This document shows, in pieces, positions 38,581-40,528 of a DNA stretch of 40,528 bases. The notes beneath the pieces are model-generated. The model was not told where the DNA came from. It saw nothing but the letters and a program-made list of their open reading frames with translations, and did not search any database. A program made the translations under genes and the position numbers. The stretch lies in the NCBI GenBank assembly GCA_029937545.1, contig JAPYPR010000018.1, positions 1 through 40,528 on the forward strand, in the 5' to 3' direction. The first letter of the stretch is position 1. The number at the start of each line of letters is the position of its first letter. Origin of the DNA: Erythrobacter sp. GTDB taxonomy: Bacteria > Pseudomonadota > Alphaproteobacteria > Sphingomonadales > Sphingomonadaceae.

Positions 38581-39236
38581 GAACGGCAGCGATCCTCGCG
38601 ACGGGCGTGACCTTGCTCAGTCTTTCCACCGTGCCGCCATTCGTCATGAGCGCTATGGCGCGCGACCATGGCGTGATGGGGCAGACCTGGCCGGTGATCG
38701 AGCCCGATCTTCTGACCACGATCGACGCCAAGCTGAAGTCGCTCGAGGCGAGCGGCGGTATTGCGCGGATGCAAAAGGAGCTCGCGGCCAAGACGGAATA
38801 TCGCGTGCGCAACCCGCAGCCGGTGGCGGGACTCGGCGCAACGCAGGAGCCGCGCGCGTGGCTGTTCGACCCGTCGATCGTCGTCGCCGACGATATCCGG
38901 GATGCGAAAGGCAACCTGATCGCGGCGCGGGGAACGAAGGTCAATCCGCTTGGGCTCGTTCAGTTGAAGACCGATCTGGTCTTCGTCGACGGTCGGGATC
39001 CTGCACAGATTGCCTGGGCGACCTCCAAATGGGAGTCGACCAAGGCGAAGATCATCTTCGTGGCCGGATCGCCGTTCGACCGCATGGGCGAATACAAGCG
39101 CCGCTTCTTCTTCGACCAGCAGGGCAAGCTGACGCAGCACTTCGGCATCTCGCATGTTCCCGCTGTCGTCAGCCAGGAGGGCGAAGCGCTCCGCATCCAA
39201 GAGCTGCTCGCTCCGAAACCGAAGGGCGGTGCCTGA
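38577..39236 (+). CDS. traW: TraW conjugation protein
   Basis: 219 residues, GTG start at 38577 overlapping the stop of the peptidase gene. Signal peptide to about A28 (AAILATGVTLLSLSTVPPFV). The mature part matches TraW: GVMGQTWPVIEPDLL, ARMQKELAAKTEYRVRNPQP, RAWLFDPSIVVADDIRDAKG, GTKVNPL and a C-terminal FDQQGKLTQHFGISHVPAVV. TraW is a periplasmic protein needed for pilus assembly together with TraU and TrbC; the GxxxxPxxV end resembles a thioredoxin-like TrbC partner. The next gene starts one base before the stop ends (TGATG). Confidence 0.92.
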   Translation: MRTAAILATGVTLLSLSTVPPFVMSAMARDHGVMGQTWPVIEPDLLTTIDAKLKSLEASGGIARMQKELAAKTEYRVRNPQPVAGLGATQEPRAWLFDPSIVVADDIRDAKGNLIAARGTKVNPLGLVQLKTDLVFVDGRDPAQIAWATSKWESTKAKIIFVAGSPFDRMGEYKRRFFFDQQGKLTQHFGISHVPAVVSQEGEALRIQELLAPKPKGGA

Positions 39237-39529
39237 TGCCGCTCTGGCTTGACCTGCTCCGCACACCGATGGCCGCGCCGGAAACCCGCGCGCTGAAGTC
39301 GATGCGCATGACCATTCTGGTGGCCTGCGGGCTGCTCGTCGGCTCGATCGCGGCGCTTGCCCCCCTACGTGCCGCGATCGGGAACGTGGCTGGGGGGATG
39401 ATCGCGGCCGAGCTGCTCGTCATCGCGGTGCTCGTACCGATCTATGTCGTCACCAAGAACCGGGCCGATAACCGCTACCTCGATGAACTCGGGGAGGCGT
39501 CCGACCGCCCCGCGGAGACGGCGTCATGA
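39236..39529 (+). CDS. Small membrane protein between traW and traU
   Basis: 97 residues starting MPLWLDLLRTPMAAPETRAL. Two membrane helices (~25-45 TILVACGLLVGSIAALAPL and ~52-73 AGGMIAAELLVIAVLVPIYV) with a short charged tail. Not recognised. Coupled to both neighbours by 1-bp and 4-bp overlaps, hence surely translated; in F no gene occurs at this place between traW and traU. Confidence 0.8.
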   Translation: MPLWLDLLRTPMAAPETRALKSMRMTILVACGLLVGSIAALAPLRAAIGNVAGGMIAAELLVIAVLVPIYVVTKNRADNRYLDELGEASDRPAETAS

Positions 39530-40528
39530 TCCGGCGGCTCCTGGCTTCCATGCTCGCCGCGCTCGCGCTTGCCCTGTTGCCGGCACCGGCGCAGGCCGCA
39601 GGCCGTTGCGAAGGCAAGTTCGTCAACCCGATCACCGATATCTGCTGGAGCTGCCTGTTTCCGATTTCGCTGGGCGGCGCGAAGCTGTGGCCGGGTCGTC
39701 CCGACACAAGCAACCCCGCCTTGCCGGTCTGTGCTTGCGGTTCGCCGGTGCCCCGCATCGGACTGGCAATCGGATTCTGGGAGCCGGCCCGGCTCGTCGA
39801 CGTCACGACCAAGCCGTGGTGCTTCCCCAATCTCGGTGGAATGAAGCTCGATCCCGGGCTCGATATCGGACACGGCCAATACACCGGCCCGGAGCTCGGG
39901 GGCGGGCGAGCAGCGAACACCGCCAACTGGCAGGCGCACTACTACGTCTATCCGCTGCTCTACTGGATGGAGATCCTGACGGACTTCCTGTGCTTCGAGA
40001 GCGCCAGTTTTGACATCGCCTACATGACCGAGATCGATCCCCTGTGGAACGATGACACTCTCACCACCCTTATCAACCCGGAAGTCGCGCTGTTCGCCAA
40101 TCCGCTCGCGGTCGCGGCCTGCGCCGGCGATTGCGCCGCGGCCACCGCCAAGCTGCCCGTCGACGAGATGTTCTGGTGCTCAGGGTGCAATGGACCGATG
40201 TTCCCGATGAACGGCAACATCGCGGCGCACAATTCGCCCGTTCAGTCGTCGCGTCTCGCGGCCGAACGCCTGCTGTTCAAGATGCACCGGCAAGGGCTGG
40301 CCTGGGGCACTGCAGGTTCGAAGGCACTCTGCGGAAAATACATCCAGCCCATTCTCAAGAAGTCGCAATACCGCATCCAGATGACGAACCCGATTTCGAC
40401 GGTCAGCGGGAAATATGCCTGCTCGTCGATCGGCGCCTCGACGCTGCCGCCTGACGCGGGCCGCAGCTACCCCGTCAAGGGCGAGGACTTCGGCTACCTG
40501 CTGTGGCGCAAGCGCAACTGCTGCATGT
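39526..40528 (+). CDS. traU: TraU conjugation protein (partial, runs off the right edge)
   Basis: At least 334 residues are visible, without a stop. Signal peptide MIRRLLASMLAALALALLPA with cleavage near AQA (24). The mature protein is Cys-rich and shows the TraU signature: GKFVNPITDICWSCLFPISL, CACGSPVPRIGLAIGFWEPA, WCFPNLGG, YVYPLLYWMEILTDFLC, DPLWNDD and MFWCSGCNGPMFPMNG. TraU is a periplasmic protein important for DNA transfer more than for pilus assembly; its disulfides are presumably made by the DsbC-like protein of the operon. ATG at 39526 overlaps the preceding stop. F TraU is ~330 residues, so only a little is missing. Confidence 0.95.
   Translation, partial: MIRRLLASMLAALALALLPAPAQAAGRCEGKFVNPITDICWSCLFPISLGGAKLWPGRPDTSNPALPVCACGSPVPRIGLAIGFWEPARLVDVTTKPWCFPNLGGMKLDPGLDIGHGQYTGPELGGGRAANTANWQAHYYVYPLLYWMEILTDFLCFESASFDIAYMTEIDPLWNDDTLTTLINPEVALFANPLAVAACAGDCAAATAKLPVDEMFWCSGCNGPMFPMNGNIAAHNSPVQSSRLAAERLLFKMHRQGLAWGTAGSKALCGKYIQPILKKSQYRIQMTNPISTVSGKYACSSIGASTLPPDAGRSYPVKGEDFGYLLWRKRNCCM

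Overview
The window is a GC-rich stretch of what looks like a large conjugative plasmid (or plasmid-like integrative element) from an alphaproteobacterium, most likely a sphingomonad. This rests on three things: a RepC-type replication initiator, an F-type (TraA/L/E/K/B/V/C/W/U) conjugation operon, and a dense set of small domain-of-unknown-function genes (resembling DUF736, DUF3768, DUF5983, DUF6878, DUF6915, DUF6927 and DUF7007) that I associate with sphingomonad and rhizobial plasmids. Taxonomy and DUF names are from memory of the families, not from a search. No rRNA, tRNA, insertion sequence, integrase or CRISPR array was seen.

Layout. (1) 1-1753: three separately expressed minus-strand genes, with strong terminators at 8-39 and 738-757 and a cluster of four consecutive hairpins at 609-697. 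(2) 1937-13347: sixteen tightly packed minus-strand genes, many overlapping by 1-31 bp, probably one long operon. Transcribed right to left it starts with a DUF1173-like protein and a cytosine-5 DNA methyltransferase that carries nine tandem ~40-residue repeats, then DUF7007-like, DUF5983-like, a PP-loop PAPS-reductase-like protein, DUF3768, several unknowns, a second and different PP-loop protein, and two small unknowns. (3) 13372-15516: a plus-strand gene behind a candidate promoter with a LexA-type box, facing a three-gene minus operon. (4) 15577-16855: a ~180-bp array of 12-bp repeats followed by parA and a small partner gene, a likely partition locus. (5) 16866-25268, minus: Toprim primase, a methyltransferase/Strawberry-notch helicase fusion, a large ParB-like protein and, behind a terminator, an ArdC-type antirestriction protein. 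(6) 25406-29173: lytic transglycosylase (plus), a small membrane protein, repC with a candidate antisense RNA in its leader, a ribbon-helix-helix regulator with palindromic operators, and an HTH regulator. (7) 29174-40528, plus: a promoter region and the tra operon (traA, traL, traE, traK, traB, dsbC, traV, traC, orf, trbI, traF-type peptidase, traW, orf, traU), running off the right edge inside traU.

How it fits together. Regions 4 and 6 give replication and segregation; region 7 and the transglycosylase build the mating apparatus; region 5 would process, protect and re-prime incoming plasmid DNA. The long minus-strand operon in region 2, with an orphan methyltransferase, two nucleotide-activating PP-loop proteins and many unknown small proteins, has the organisation expected of a plasmid leading region or counter-defence module; this is inference. 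The strongest candidates for something undescribed are the nine-repeat methyltransferase, the 12-bp repeat array at parA, the hairpin cluster near the left end, and the pair of PP-loop proteins without other phosphorothioation genes.
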